A DNA stretch of 64,000 bases from Melastoma dodecandrum (Eukaryota > Streptophyta > Magnoliopsida > Myrtales > Melastomataceae): contig JARUPY010000397.1 of assembly GCA_029817715.1 (NCBI GenBank), positions 4,402,001 through 4,466,000 of the forward strand, read 5' to 3'. Of this stretch, positions 47,494 through 59,495 are shown piece by piece (positions within the stretch are counted from its first letter, which is position 1; each line of letters starts with the position of its first letter). Made by a program: the position numbers and the translations under genes. The notes under the pieces are model-generated. The model saw only the letters and a list, made by a program, of their open reading frames with translations. It ran no database searches and was not told the origin of the DNA.

Positions 47494-49809
47494 ATGTCTT
47501 TGTCTCCTCCGATTCCCTCCCTACCCGTCGCCGCCCATTTCCGCCGCATAACCCGCCGTCCCGTCATCGCCGGCTCCAACCGCGGCCCTGCGTCACTGGC
47601 TGAGGTCCGTGTGTGCACCAACCGCACCTGCCGTAAGCAAGGCTCGCTGGAGACCGTCCACACTCTCACCTCCCTCGCACTGCCGGTGGTCACCGTCCGC
47701 ATGTGTGGTTGCCTAGGCCGGTTCGGGTCCCAACCTCGCGCTTCTACCTGAAGGCATCATCGTTGGTCACTGCGGCACCTCAGCTCGTGCTGCGCGGGTC
47801 ATCTCCGGCTCTAATGGCGACGATGGCGACGGGGAGGTCCTGAAGATGTTAGAGGCGCTCGCGTTGAGGAAGAGAGCGGAATATGAGTTGGAGAAAGGCC
47901 ATTCTCCCAGTCTGAGCTCTTGTTTATGCTGTTAAGGAAGTCGCGGGGTTCAATGCTGTGCATTGTGCTCGGTGAAATGATAGAATGAGATGAACTTACT
48001 GAGTTCTACCTTGTAGTATTGCGGCCGTAATAATTGCGAATTGGCTGGGGAGTGAGATGAATCTGGAACGAGCAGATATCTCCTGTTGACGTGAAAGGAG
48101 GTGCTTTTTGGTGATCTCTATATCTTCAATGCTCAGGCTATAAATTTGAAACGACCTGGTGGAATCCACACGATGTATAAGAACAGGTTTGCCATCAGTT
48201 TCATGGATGTTTGAATATTACATTGTTGAAGTAGATGCATCTTAAATCTTAGTGAATGAAGCTCGGTATGGATACCTCTGCTTGGCCTCATTGACTTTGG
48301 ATGAATAAAAGTTTTACTGGATTTTATAGTCGACTATTTTCACGACACAAGAAGCTCTTCTTTGTTAGGTCTGTTGCAAGGTTGGCCTTGTCCAACTACG
48401 GTGGGGCTCTTGAAGATGCGAAGGAAGCTTCTGCATTGGCTCCTAACTATCCTGAGGTCTGTGAAATAATTTGATTATGAATGTCAGGAAATTGTCTAGG
48501 TCGATATCCTCTTGCTATAAGACTGGTACTGAATCCCCTTACTGTTATCTGATTTCTATCATATAAAAAGACAAGGAGATTTATGCCTTTTTCTGTCCCA
48601 CGTTTTCGTATAAACTGAAATCTTCCACCAAATGTCAAATTTAGAATCCTGTTGAAATTTATAATTATGTTAAATTGTAACCAAATTTTAAATTTTAGAA
48701 TCCTGTCTAAACTTATAACTATGGTCCATTGTATGCATAACTTCATAACAAATGTAAGTGTTGGCATTTTGAAGATGTTTTTTTTTTTCTATAGAAGTAT
48801 TGTTGAGTTCCATTTTGAAGCTAATAATTTACCATGCTCTGTTCAGAAGTAAGTTTTCAACTATTTCCATTTTCATGCCTATTTATAACTTGTATTTATA
48901 TAAGTTCTCAATTAGTCTGCTTCAGTCTTTTCTGTTACGCAAGAGCAATAAAGCTGAAACATGGCTACTTTTTCTCAAATATAGTGAAATGTTTTTGGTC
49001 TAGTTCTTCCGGATTGTTCTTGGCATCACTTCCTTCTATTTCCCATTTCATTCTAATTGTGAAGCTCAATCCGACAGTTTGTGCATGTATTTTGCAGAAG
49101 TCTAAATTTTCGGGGCAGTTGGTGAAGTTTAAGGTGGTGTCAATAATCTTAGCCTTCTTGGATTTTTAATGGCTTCCATTGTTTGAGTAGCATGGACACT
49201 TCCATTGCCGGTCGAAGATGTAGGTGGTTGTGTATTTCTCGCAAAAAGAGGGAATATTGGGTAAAAGTTCCTTCCATTGCTACAACGGTTGCGTTGTGGT
49301 CACTAAATCTTTTCTTGAGAAATATTGGCAGTGGTCTACTTGTTCCAATTTGATCTTGTCTCACCAAAAATTAATAGATTTAACGACATCCATTTTTCAA
49401 CTGCCATATAATCATCAAAAGATTTTTGCATTTGGTGCTCGTCTGCTTCTCTTTTACCTATATCAGCTGTAGTTGTGTTTCTATTTCTATATGCTATCAA
49501 GTGAAACTTTAAATCACACCGAAATATGCTTACCAGGAGATGGTACTATTGTTGGATAAAAGTGGATGAATGAATGGAGAAAAGTCTCCCATTTTACTGA
49601 TTTCTGTCTCCGATAATTTCCCTCTCCCATTTTTCAAAGTGAGTATATTGTAATGGAGATAGTTGTCATGGACTTTTTCCCTAGCAGTTCTTTGAATAGT
49701 CATTTTCCCATGTCTTTCAAGGATTTCTGATTATCTTTCTGATCCAATTGTATTGCAGGCCAAGGTAGAGAAGATTCATCTAAAGGCAACTGCCACAGAC
49801 GTGTCTTGA
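47494..49809 (+). pseudogene. [2Fe-2S]-like / TPR protein gene, frameshifted
   Basis: The N-terminal exon looks like a plastid protein with a thioredoxin-like ferredoxin segment (EVRVCTNRTCRKQGS .. CGCLGR), normally followed by GPNL..LPEGI..HCGT. A tetratricopeptide part comes next (EALALRKRAEYELEKG, AINLKRPGGIHTMYKNR at about 48137-48186, SVARLALSNYGGALEDAKEASALAPNYPE at 48369-48456). In exon 1 the frame must shift by one base near 47720-47735 and again near 47895-47900 to follow the family pattern. The last candidate exon (49759-49809, AKVEKIHLKATATDVS) does not resemble the usual end of the family. This is either a decaying gene or one with sequencing errors. It shares its promoter with STR8. 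Confidence 0.55.
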
Positions 49810-51263
49810 ATTTTGGGTTTTAGCTGAAGCAATTGTAACATTCACTAATATTAAAAGGAAATGCTGTGATTTTCACAGATATTGAAAAGGAAATCCTGTG
49901 ATTTTCAGCAATATTAAAAAAAATGTTGGCAATTTATAATGAAATTCTTGCCTTTGTACGGTTGTTTTCCATACTTGTAGATGTTAGTGACTGATTCTGA
50001 TCTCAACTGTGAAATATCTGATTCTTGAAAGGTGAGATCAAGTTTACTGACAAAAATTTGTACTATCTGGGCCTTTTTCATTTTTTGAAAGTATTTTCTA
50101 CTTGCTACTAACTTCAAACAGAAGAAATGTCCACTTCCATGTTGTTGTTTCTAAAACAATCCTTGGTTTTTTCAACTGGACTCGATTCCATTTGAAGGAA
50201 AAGTCCCGCTGGATTTTTCATGTTTTGGCTTGCTGGCCGGATGAAGCACCCGTTTGACTTATTTGTTATAAGGATTGTTTGGTCCTCCATATCACCACAA
50301 TGGAAGGTTTAATGTAAGATTTCCATATTTGTGGTGGAAGTCTCAATGCAAGTTCATTATTAAAATGGCTGTATAATCCTCACGTATATTTTTCATATGT
50401 CGCGTGCTTCAATTTTATATCACAACTCAGGATTGCGAGTGACAGGCCATCTGCTGACAGGGGGGATTAAGAAGATGCTGAAATGATTTTGGTTTTCTGT
50501 AAACCTCTTCCTTTAGGATATTGCATGGCACCAGATTGCTGGCTGGTCTGGTCCATCCATACCAATGGCCCAATTGCATAATGAGGTTGCCTGGACGACC
50601 TGATTGGGTAAGGTTCATTAATGCTTAACTTTCTGTCCTATCCATGATGAGTTTAGCTAGTTGATCCTTGAGATCAATTCTTACTTGACTTATGCAAATT
50701 CTGCAAAGTGCAATGACTGTTTGGAGAATTTGTGGGTGAGAGATTGTCTGGAAAGTCATTTGAAAGAATGGGAGTCACGAGTCAATTTATGGTAGATTTT
50801 GCTCTATAGACAAGATATTGCGTTCCTTTTTCATGTTGCAGCTCATCTTAAAAGTACGCATGATTCAAGGCGGTTTTGTTGCGTTTTAGGCATCAGAAAA
50901 TAGAGGCTATTTATGTAGATGCATGGGCATAGTTAATGGTGAACTCTGCGCCATGACCCCTTACACAGATTCAAACGATCAATATGTTTCAGTATTTGCA
51001 GTGTGATTCATCCAGAGGGGAGGTAAGTGCAATGACAATGTACATACAATACAATTCAATGTTCATATTATCCTTTGCCCTAAAAATATTGGCTGGTTTT
51101 GATGACGAAGTGGCCGGGATTTTTCTTTGAAGTTGCCATCTGTCTGAGAAGTTTGTGGCGGTCTTACCCACACTTTTCCTGAAAATCCATCCCTCTGAAC
51201 CAATCAGGTAAAAGTTCTGTATTTTTTATCGAGTTGTGTAGAAGTTGCCGCGCCGTGTCTTAC
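49810..51263. other. Spacer; possible 3' exons/UTR of the ArfGAP gene
   Basis: No gene is proven. On the minus strand short open pieces with splice-like ends occur at about 51172-51198 and 51060-51150, and near 50440-50610. They could be further C-terminal exons of the ArfGAP gene to the right, but none matches a known motif. The remainder is AT-rich. Confidence 0.3.
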
Positions 51264-52828
51264 CTCTTAATATTGTTGAAATCTTGCAATGTGATCCCTC
51301 CATCGACGACGAGACAAATGCTGCCTAGCCTAGCTCAGGTGTTATTTCCTCCCCTTCATCTCGTCCTGCAGTCACAGGCATTTCATTAATTCGACTCTGT
51401 TTGAAGGCTGTGTGAGATCTGCTAGTTTTCTTCTCTTGTTTCTTTCTGATGAAGTCGAACATGGAAAGTGGGTTTCGAAAAGTATGTTACATTCGAAGGT
51501 GGCCCAGCTTGCAGGATTGTGCCTGGTGGAAGGTTGCTGCCTGTTTGCGTCACGAGAATAGAGCAAGCCAAAAAGATCCGATGGGACATTCTTGGACTCT
51601 TGTCCCCTTGTACTGGTAACTGGAGGAGTAGCATCGTCCTTCATGTCCATTGATGTCTGCCAAAACGTGGATGCGGACAAGTTGGATCATATCAAAAGGT
51701 GGGGAATCTCGAGACCAAAGAATCTATGTTATGTGGGATGCGTACTGTGCGGTGTCTCGTAGGTGGAGCAATCGTGGCCACGTGTTGGGTGAGAATCCCT
51801 TCTTCGAGGGAAAGGTTCCTTGTCTTCCTTGGCGGGAGGCCACTTGGACAGGCATGGTGCACGGAGTCGTCGTAGTAGGACGGAGGAATGCCTCCCCTCT
51901 CGGCTGGCTGCTTAGGCAAAGGAGGGGCTGCATTCTTCGGGGCCCATCTCTTCTCCTCATACCTGGATTTCCGCAACCACCCAGGCATAAAACATGCTTT
52001 ATCATCCATCCCTCTATTGAGATCCATTGATTCGGACAAGAGGTGGGAGGGATGCCGTTATAACTTACTTGGCGCGGATGAACTTGTGGACATCGCTCCT
52101 GTCATAATCCGTCGGGAGACATGCCTCCCAGTACTCATTCGACCGCAAGTTCCCCATTCCTGTTCGTTTTTACGAAGGCCTATTACAGTACTTCACGCCG
52201 AACCTCGGAAATTAAGCGAAATGGCTTTTCTTTTACCTTGCATGAAGGCAACCTGCTCCGGGAGCCATGTATCCAGCGTAGTTGACCTTACCTATCAAGA
52301 AATAATGTCAGGTTCGAATTCCTTAATCCATCAGAACTGCAGCACGGAACATCGAAGAAATCAAACAATGAAAACCTTGGAAATGTGCACGCCGAGGTTC
52401 CGGTGGATTCCTGAGCACTGCATGCATATGAACACCCCAAGGTTGACGCTCGCCCATCTCGGCGCCCTGCAATTCACCTCTACAGTGTTATGTCTCTGTG
52501 TATACGGGTGTGCTCGATGCGGCCAGTGGAAAGCTAGTTTCACTACTATCGCGACGACAAGAGTAAAGAGATGTTACTTAGACCGGCAGTCTGCGCACTC
52601 CCTGTTCTCCGGAAGTTTCACGAGACCTTCTAATATCTGCAGGAAACTGACACCATTTAGGGAAGCGAGTTTTGATTGGCATGCTCAGCATTCAGAAATC
52701 AGGCGAGCAAATAGAGCGGGAAACTCAGAAAGACGTCCCGGAAACAAAGATTCATGAACAACGAAAAAGCAGATAACCTTGATGTGCCTGGCATTGAGCT
52801 CTTTGCTGACAAATACCTTCTCATTCAT
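51264..52828 (-). CDS. AGD15: ARF GTPase-activating protein, AGD15/AGD5 class
   Basis: ArfGAPs stimulate GTP hydrolysis by ARF GTPases during vesicle budding; the AGD5/15 class works at the trans-Golgi. Exons in coding order: 52828-52778, 52636-52578, 52466-52376, 52291-52237, 52159-52069, 51962-51746, 51656-51491, probably 51320-51264. The first seven keep one frame for 243 codons. The ArfGAP domain shows [19 protein letters not shown], then [17 protein letters not shown] (the C4 zinc finger and the arginine finger in HRNLG), [22 protein letters not shown] and FIRAKYEEKRW. After it come [18 protein letters not shown] and PPTRHRTSMDMK, as in AGD15, then [10 protein letters not shown] and SWATFE. 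The C-terminal end and stop were not fixed, so the left coordinate is provisional. The choice of AGD15 over AGD5 is moderate. Confidence 0.85.
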
Positions 52829-53289
52829 GTTTCAAACACACCCACAACCCAGAAAAACTCCTCCTCTCCTCTCTTATCTTCCAAAAAGAAGAACACGGAT
52901 GTGATTTTCAAGTGGGATTATTTTTGCCCTTTCCTTTCTCCTGGGAATTGTTGTGATTTTGTAAATTTATCTTCTTCTTTTTCAAACGAAAACAACAACA
53001 GAAAGGGAGGAAAACCGTTTCTTCCCCCCAGCCATCCGACAAAGAAAAAACAAACAAACAGGAGATCATCAAATCAAGAAACAAAAGGCGGGGGTTTGAG
53101 AAGGTCAACAAGATTCAAGGGGAACCGTTCGGACATTCCCTTAATTGATGGTAAGGAAGCCAAGCCACCTCTTTCCTCCTCCTGTCATTTTATTTTATTT
53201 TTTTATATATAACAAATTTTGATAATGGATCAGCCTGATAACCACGGGCAGCCTTTTTCATGGATTTCTCATGAGCTTTGCACCAAAAT
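52829..53289. promoter_or_regulatory. Probable ArfGAP 5' UTR and promoter
   Basis: Upstream of the minus-strand ATG at 52828. Purine-rich stretches on the plus strand (52860-52900, 52990-53100) are pyrimidine-rich on the coding strand, typical of plant 5' leaders. The plus-strand ORF across 52754-53212 has no domain and covers exon 1 in antisense. Confidence 0.35.
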
Positions 53290-53600
53290 ATAATTAGTTG
53301 TAAAAATTTTACAAAATACAGTTGAAACTTGTAAAATTATCAAAATATCATCCGTAAGATACTATCAAGAATCGTTTAACTCAATTTATAAAGAGGACGA
53401 TTCTTAATCATTCTTTAGGGGCAATTGGGCAAAGAAGGGTTTAGAAACCACGTCTTTTACATACGTAGGAAAATTTTCTCATGGTGTGTTGGGATTAAAG
53501 ACGAGGTTTCCAACCTGTCTTTGCTTAGTGGCCCTCTGCGTCTTCTTGAATGGCGTGGTTCCTAATCGCGTTTAGGAACAATATTTGATGTAAATTAGAA
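53290..53600. repeat. MULE-1-like terminal remnant
   Basis: TTTTACAAAATACAGTTG at about 53308 and the following 45 bp resemble the MULE-1 outer TIR (TTTACGAAATACGG..TTTCGTAAAATACGG). Imperfect palindromes follow: GAATCGTTTAAC .. GAGGACGATTC at about 53370-53405, GTTTAGAAACCACGTC at about 53438, GATTAAAGACGAGGTTTCC at about 53492, and TGGTTCCTAATCGCGTTTAGGAAC at about 53556-53580. There is no second end or target duplication. Confidence 0.45.
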
Positions 53601-53804
53601 ATTATATCCTATTTTATGATTTCTTTTTTTAAATTAACATTAGCTCGACTTTTTGGGCTCACCTACGTTACTTTTATTGCGAAAAATTATCTTATATATG
53701 AAAAAATAAATTCCGTTAAAAAACATTAATTAAAAAAAAACTCTGCCATACATCTAACTCTTTATCCAACAAGACAAACACAACAACATTCCCAACAACT
53801 AACC

Positions 53805-54041
53805 ATGTCCATGTCTTCGCCGGTAGCACGTTTCCTTCCTCCTCCTCTTCCTTCGCCATCGATTCTTCATTGTCATCATCTCCGCCGACCGCCTAGGAGG
53901 CCTTTAAGGACTAAAACTTCCCCGAAGGGATCCTCCCCAAGAGCGTCGCCGGCTACAACCTTGACCCCTCCAAAGAGAGGTTCCCCACTACCTCCACTTC
54001 TCCTGCAGCTTTTCCCTGGAGGGCCAGGGATAAAGGAATAA
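53805..54041 (+). other. Transit-peptide-like short ORF, function unknown
   Basis: A 78-codon ORF preceded by an A/C-rich leader (53760-53803). The start MSMSSPVARFLPPPLPSPS and the later Arg/Ser/Thr/Pro-rich sequence look like a chloroplast transit peptide. The gypsy element begins only 230 bp downstream and no further exon was found, so this may be the first exon of a gene disrupted or truncated here. A frame change would give SVAGYNLDPSKERFP, which is more protein-like, so a frameshift is possible. No family is recognised. Confidence 0.35.
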
Positions 54042-54271
54042 CTCACTTTGACTCCAAGGTGATACGGGGGCGATACCGAATAACGGAATAATGACTTCAA
54101 TATCGAACGTCACTAAGGGTATTAAATGGAGTGACGAATGAATAATCGGAAGGTGTGTAAGCAAGTGTGACAAGAAAAGGGGGACAAAACGAGGTGGATG
54201 AAAGAACTAAACTGGAGTTAGGCGAAAATAATACGTTGAGAACAACCACCACGGATATAGATACATCGGTG

Positions 54272-54809
54272 TGATGCGGAAACACCCAGCAAAGTAAACT
54301 TGAACTAAAACAAATTAAGAACGAATCCGAACAAGGTCTGGATAGAACAATCTCGAACCTGGATACAGCGATGACACCACCGTGAATGAAAGGCTGCGAA
54401 TACTCTCAACTCACCACACTTAGATTCTAGGCTAAGTGATATAGAGAATAGATAAAACAACTCAAGTTTTAAACTTTACAAAAAGATCTGTCTTTCTCCA
54501 TCTGCATATACCCTTTAAAAGACATCGAAGAGAGTTCTAGACTAACTGCACTAAATGCACTCTCCACTAACCCCTTAATCAATTCCACACTACCATCATC
54601 CCACTAACTTCATAAATGACTCCATTTAAGACTCTAAGACATCAAATTCGTCCTTCCATGGGCTGGGTCTTAGGTAGGGGCCCTTACTTCTCCAAAATGC
54701 TTCAGACTTGCCCAAATGAAACATTATTTGGTCCAATCCACTCCAGCACATTATAGGCCACACATCCTACTTGATTGTAACTTCTTCAATGTGGTTGTGA
54801 TACGCATCA
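54272..54809 (-). repeat. 3' LTR of the gypsy element
   Basis: Starts TGATGCGGAAACACCC and ends TACGCATCA. Paired with 60920-61457 at equal length. Differences between the two are mostly transitions. Confidence 0.93.
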
Positions 54810-54906
54810 TTCCCCCTTTGTTGGAAAAGATTTGCCATCAAATCTAAGGGGTATTCATCATCCTCGTATGGTGCCAGTTCTTGAACATTGAAAGTTGCCG
54901 AAACTT

Positions 54907-56667
54907 CTATTCCCCTAGGAGGTTGATCTTGTAGGCGTTATTGTTGATCCGTTCCATCACACGAAAAGGTCCTTCTGCTTGAGGTATGAGTTTATTCTTT
55001 CGCCTTGTAGGAAACCTTTCCTTACGAAGATGAATCCACACCAAATCACCGGGTTGGAAGATCCGTTCCTTGCGTCCCTGGTTTGCCTTCTTCATGTACC
55101 TTTCATTTTGCTTCTTAATATTTGCTCGAATCTGCTGGTGGAGTTTCAGCATTGCCTCGGCTCGTTTGATAGCATCCATGTTCACAACGTCCTTGCTTGG
55201 CATCGGTAATAGTTCAATAGGCACCTGCGGGTTAATACCATAAACCTCAAAGGAAGATGCTTTCGTAGTGCTGTGAGGAGCTCGGTTGTATGCAAATTCG
55301 GCGTGGGCAAGCTTGATGTCCCAATTGACTCGTTGACACCATTGTCCTAAGATGGCTCCCATTGTTCGATTAACTACCTCCGTTTGACCATCAGTCTGAG
55401 GGTGGCAAGTGGTGCTAAAGAGTAGTTTTTTCCGAAGCTTGTGCCACAATGTCTTCCAGAAGTAACTCAGGAACTTTGCATCACGATCAGATACAATCGT
55501 CGTTGGAATACCATGCGGCCGAACAATTTCGCAAAAATAAAGATCCACAACATTAGTGGCATCGTCGGTAAATGGTGCGGCAATGGTGCTGAAGCCTTTG
55601 ATTAACCGTCGGTAGAATGAAGTAAGACCGTGGAAACTTCTAATGTCATGGGTAGTCTTCGGAATTGGCCAGTTTCGGATCACTTCGATTTTGCTCTCGT
55701 CAACCTGAATTCCATCCTTGGAGATGACGTACCCCAAGAAGACAAGTTTGGGGACAAGGAACTCACATTTACTGATGCTACCAAAGAGGTGTTGTTTTCG
55801 AAGCTTGGCGAACAGCTGTCGAAGGTGCTCCAAGTGCTCATTTTCGCTGCGACTATACATAAGAATGTCGTCAAAATAAACAACGACGAACTTACCAAGG
55901 AAAGGTCGGAACACCTGGTTCATCAATTTCATGAAAGTGTTAGGCGCGTTTGAGGGGTCGAAGGGCATAACAAGCCATTCGTACAAGCCAAACTTGGTCT
56001 TGAACGCCGTCTTCCATTCATTTCCTTCTTTCGTACGAATTTGGTGATATCCACTACGTAAATCCACCTTCGAGGAAACACGCGCGCCATACAGCTTATC
56101 AAGCATGTCATCTAATCGAGGAATGGGAAACCTATATTTGACCGTGATCTTGTTGATAGCGTGACTGTCCACGCACATTCTCCATGAACCATCCTTCTTA
56201 GGCACGAGGGTAGCGAGAACGGAACATGGGCTGAGACTTTCTCGTACGAACCCTTTTTGAATAAGCTCTTCCACTTGCCGTTGCAGCTCCTTTGCTTCTT
56301 CAAGATTGTAGCGATAGGCTGGTCTGTTGGGAAGCGTCACCCCCGGAATGATATCAATTTGATGTTGGATATCCCGCAATGGTGGAAGTCCTCCTGGCAT
56401 CTCCTTCGGAAACACGTCCTTGGACTCCTGAAGTAATCTATTTACTAGAGGGTGTGTAGTTGCTTCTGCCTCCATGCTTACCTCGAGGATCATCGAGACG
56501 TACATGTGCTCATTGCCCCGAACAACCTTGATCAACTCAACTTGCTTCGGAATTTGACTTTGAGCATCCTTCAGTGGCCTTGACGTGGTTGGTGCCGACA
56601 ATGGTAGAAGCGTGATCTTCTTCTGGTCCATGGTGATAGAATAGGTATTCTGATATCCATCATGCAC
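54907..56667 (-). pseudogene. Gypsy pol with in-frame RT-integrase deletion
   Basis: One open frame of 586 codons, but composed of two separated parts. Residues ~1-395 are the protease-RT linker and reverse transcriptase (VPKKDGSWRMCVDSHAINKI, RIPRLDDMLD-type, VVYFDDILMYS = catalytic YxDD motif, FLGYVISKDGIQVD, SFHGLTSFYRRLIKGFSTIAAPFT). Immediately afterwards comes integrase from its middle: DDATNVVDLYFCEIVRPHGIP, VSDRDAKFLS (second catalytic Asp), CHPQTDGQTEVVNRTMG (Glu), then GDLVWIHLRKERFP. RNase H, the integrase zinc-binding domain and the first catalytic Asp are missing, yet the frame is kept. The product would not integrate. The start given is only the first Met of the open frame, since pol is normally cut from a polyprotein. 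Confidence 0.88.
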
Positions 56668-57095
56668 AGCTCGACGATCATATTACCAAGTTCTTCCCAA
56701 CAACAAGTGGCATGCGTCCATCAGCACGACATCGCAGGTCACCGTGTCCCTGTAGTTTTGACCAATAGACAAGTTGATGAGAACTTGTTTAGTTACCCGT
56801 ATGTCACTGTTCTTGTTTCGCCATTGAAGCTTGAAAGGTTAAGGGGGTGGATTCATAGCAGTGTTGTTAAGGCGCTAAGGTGCACCCAAGGGGCAAACAC
56901 TCCCTATCGCTTGAGGCACAAGGAGCAGTACCCAAGGCGCGGTTTTGCGACTGAGGCGCATATATAGAAAAATATTTAATACATATGATTTGTAATAAGT
57001 CCAAATCCAAGTTTTAAAGAGTTTGACAAATTCATAACAAAATGGCATCTAGAAATCCATCAAAAGATCCATAATAAAATGGCATCAAAAGAAAA

Positions 57096-59012
57096 CTAAC
57101 TAATAATATAAATCATCCTCGTGAGTCTCGTCATCATAAGCACAATCTTCATAACCATTATCTCCATCCAAATTTCCTTCAATCTCCTCATGGACGTCGG
57201 CATGGGCTCCATCATCATATCAAGTAACCTCAAACTAGTTGAACCCCTGGTCGTCCTCACAACTTCGTTATCAGCCGACGCTCTCGCAACTCCACCCCAT
57301 GTCAATGTTTCTCCGCTGAAAACTAAGTCATCACCCGCATCTTCTTCCATCTCGCCAATAAGCCATTCATTACAATAATCAATGCTATCTAAAGAAAGAG
57401 GATCAATCACATCATGAGCATTATATCTCTCTTTCAACTTCTGGTTGTACTTGACGTAGACAAGGTCAAGTAACCTTTGATGCTCAAGTCGGTTCTTCTT
57501 CTTTGTATGAATCTGCATAATAATATAAGGATTTTCGAAAAGCTCATAATAATAAATGAGAATTCTTTCACATTAACGGTACGAATAATGACTTACTTGC
57601 TCAAATGTACTCCAATTACGCTCACGTCCAGTTGCGCTGCATGTCAAACTCAATATTCGAATGACAAGTAGTTGAAGTTTAGGGGTATCACCACCAAAGA
57701 GAATCCACCACTCCGCTGTAAACAAAAATTGTTCATTTCGATAAGTTTCATCAAACAGAAATGTCAACAAACATGTTAGATGAATTGCATTAGATAATAA
57801 GAAAGTACCCGTTGATCGTTGAGTCTTCACTCGGGTGGCAATTGGTGTTCCAAAATGCCCAGCGCATCTCTTATAATAAGCCAATTCACCTGTGATTTTG
57901 TCTTGATCATCTGGAGAAGGAATCAATCTACCAATGCAATCAAACAATCCTCTGGTGATCTCTCTATCGTCTAGACCGGTGGAACTTGGATTATAGTAAG
58001 CAGGATTCAAGGCATGTCCAGCTGCATGCAAAGGATGATGGAGCTGACAATCCCACCTCTCATCAATGATCTTGAAGACATCCTTATATTTGTCTTCGTT
58101 TCCATTGAAAGACCTTTGAATAGTCTCGTTGGCTCTGTCCATTGCCTCATAGATATACCCCATGGCTGGCTTCTTCTCATTATCCACGAGACGTAGAACT
58201 ATCACTAGCGGGCCCATCACCTTGAGTGCATACAGCACACTATTCCAAAATCTCATCAGCAACACTGTTCCATTCGCCCTTTTCCCTTTCGCCGTCTTCG
58301 ACAACTTGTTATCATACCATTCTTGTGATCCAAACATCTTTCTCAAGTTACTTTTTAGCTCATGGAGCCTATGCAACGTAAGAAATGTTGTTGCAAACCG
58401 CGTGATGCCGTGTCGGATGAGTTCCTTCTTCTCCGTGAATACTGTCATGGTACTTAAGATACTACCATGAATATATATAAATCCCACCAAGAATATGGCC
58501 TGCTCAACCGTTTCTTCACTTCCGGAATTTTTCCGATGTCTTTTAATATCAAGTCTAAACAATGTGCTGCACAAGGAGTCTAGAATAAATGTTTTCTCTT
58601 CGCCTGAAGTAACTTTCCTGTTATTATAAAATGAATATGCTTCAGTCATATGAAAAATTGATCACTGAACATTACATTATAACTTAAATGTGACTCACCG
58701 GCCAACACATTGTTACTTCCATTGTCTGTAACAACTTGTACCACATTTTTCTCCCCTATCTCCTCCACAAATGAGTCTAGCAATTCAAACAACTTCTCTC
58801 CCGTTTTGATGTTGTTTTGCGCGATGATCCTATTTGATGTTGTTTTCATCCCCAAATGATCCTAGTTGATATTGTTTTGCGCGATGAATGCCACCTCTGG
58901 ACACGTATCCACAAAACATGAATGTGACCACGTTTGAATCATTTGGATCCTTCAACAAGTTGTACTTCCATGCAATGTCCCTTTTCATCGATTTGGGAGC
59001 TACAGATGAATC
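57096..59012 (-). pseudogene. hAT transposase (BED-DUF659-hATC), internally deleted
   Basis: In coding order: a BED-finger remnant near 59012-58860 (KRDIAWKYNLLKDPNDSNVVTF .. GGIHRAKQ) in which one metal Cys and the His (RAKQY) seem lost; then directly the DUF659 end (FVEEIGEKNVVQVVTDNGSNN, 58846-58700); then the long helical part (58649-57573: RHGITRFATTFLTLHRL, WDCQLHHPLHAAGHALNPAYY); and the hATC dimerisation block (WWILFGGDTPKLQLLVIRILSLTCSATG .. RNWSTFEQ). The last piece (57518 leftwards: KKNRLEHQRLLDLVYVKYNQKL) follows an intron. Roughly 200 residues expected between BED and DUF659 are missing, and direct repeats mark that junction (58810-58890). It is probably inactive. Confidence 0.85.
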
Positions 59013-59329
59013 CATTCCTAAAAGAACTAACGAATAGTCAACAATGAATCCATTTAGGATACAATTAAAGATGAAAACTGTGCGATCAATTCGACTGGAG
59101 AACATTGTCTTTTTGCTCAATGTTTCCTTGAAGATAGTCAACCAAAGCAGGGAGGGCAAATAATTACCTATGCAGTTAAGAGTGAAAAGGATACAAGATT
59201 CCTTAGGCAAGGCCACACGGCTGATAATGCGAAATCAGAATGGGCATAAACTGCTCACTGACGAAGAAGAAATGGAGAAAGAGGAACTGGGTTACAAAAC
59301 AGTTCCCCCATATTACAGAATATAACAGT

Positions 59330-59495
59330 TCGACCGGGAGAGGAGGCTGACCGGGAGAGGAGGGGCTGACCGGGGACTCCGCTGGGAGGAGGAGGAGGTC
59401 GCTGGGAGGAGGAGGACGTCGCGGGCAGGAGGAGCATGTCGCTGGGAGGAGAAGGATCCTGCTGAGAGGAGGAGGACGTTGCGGGTAGGGCAAAC
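59330..59495. repeat. GGAGGAGGA-rich minisatellite in hAT
   Basis: Imperfect 20-27-bp repeats built on GCTGGGAGGAGGAGGACGTC and GACCGGGAGAGGAGG inside the hAT, between its transposase remnant and right end. Confidence 0.75.

Noticed and set aside
51888..52757. 289-codon plus-strand ORF
   Set aside because: Runs antisense across ArfGAP exons and introns with consensus splice sites on the other strand. No family resemblance.
57600..58470. Plus-strand ORFs inside the hAT
   Set aside because: Antisense to the recognisable DUF659/hATC transposase.
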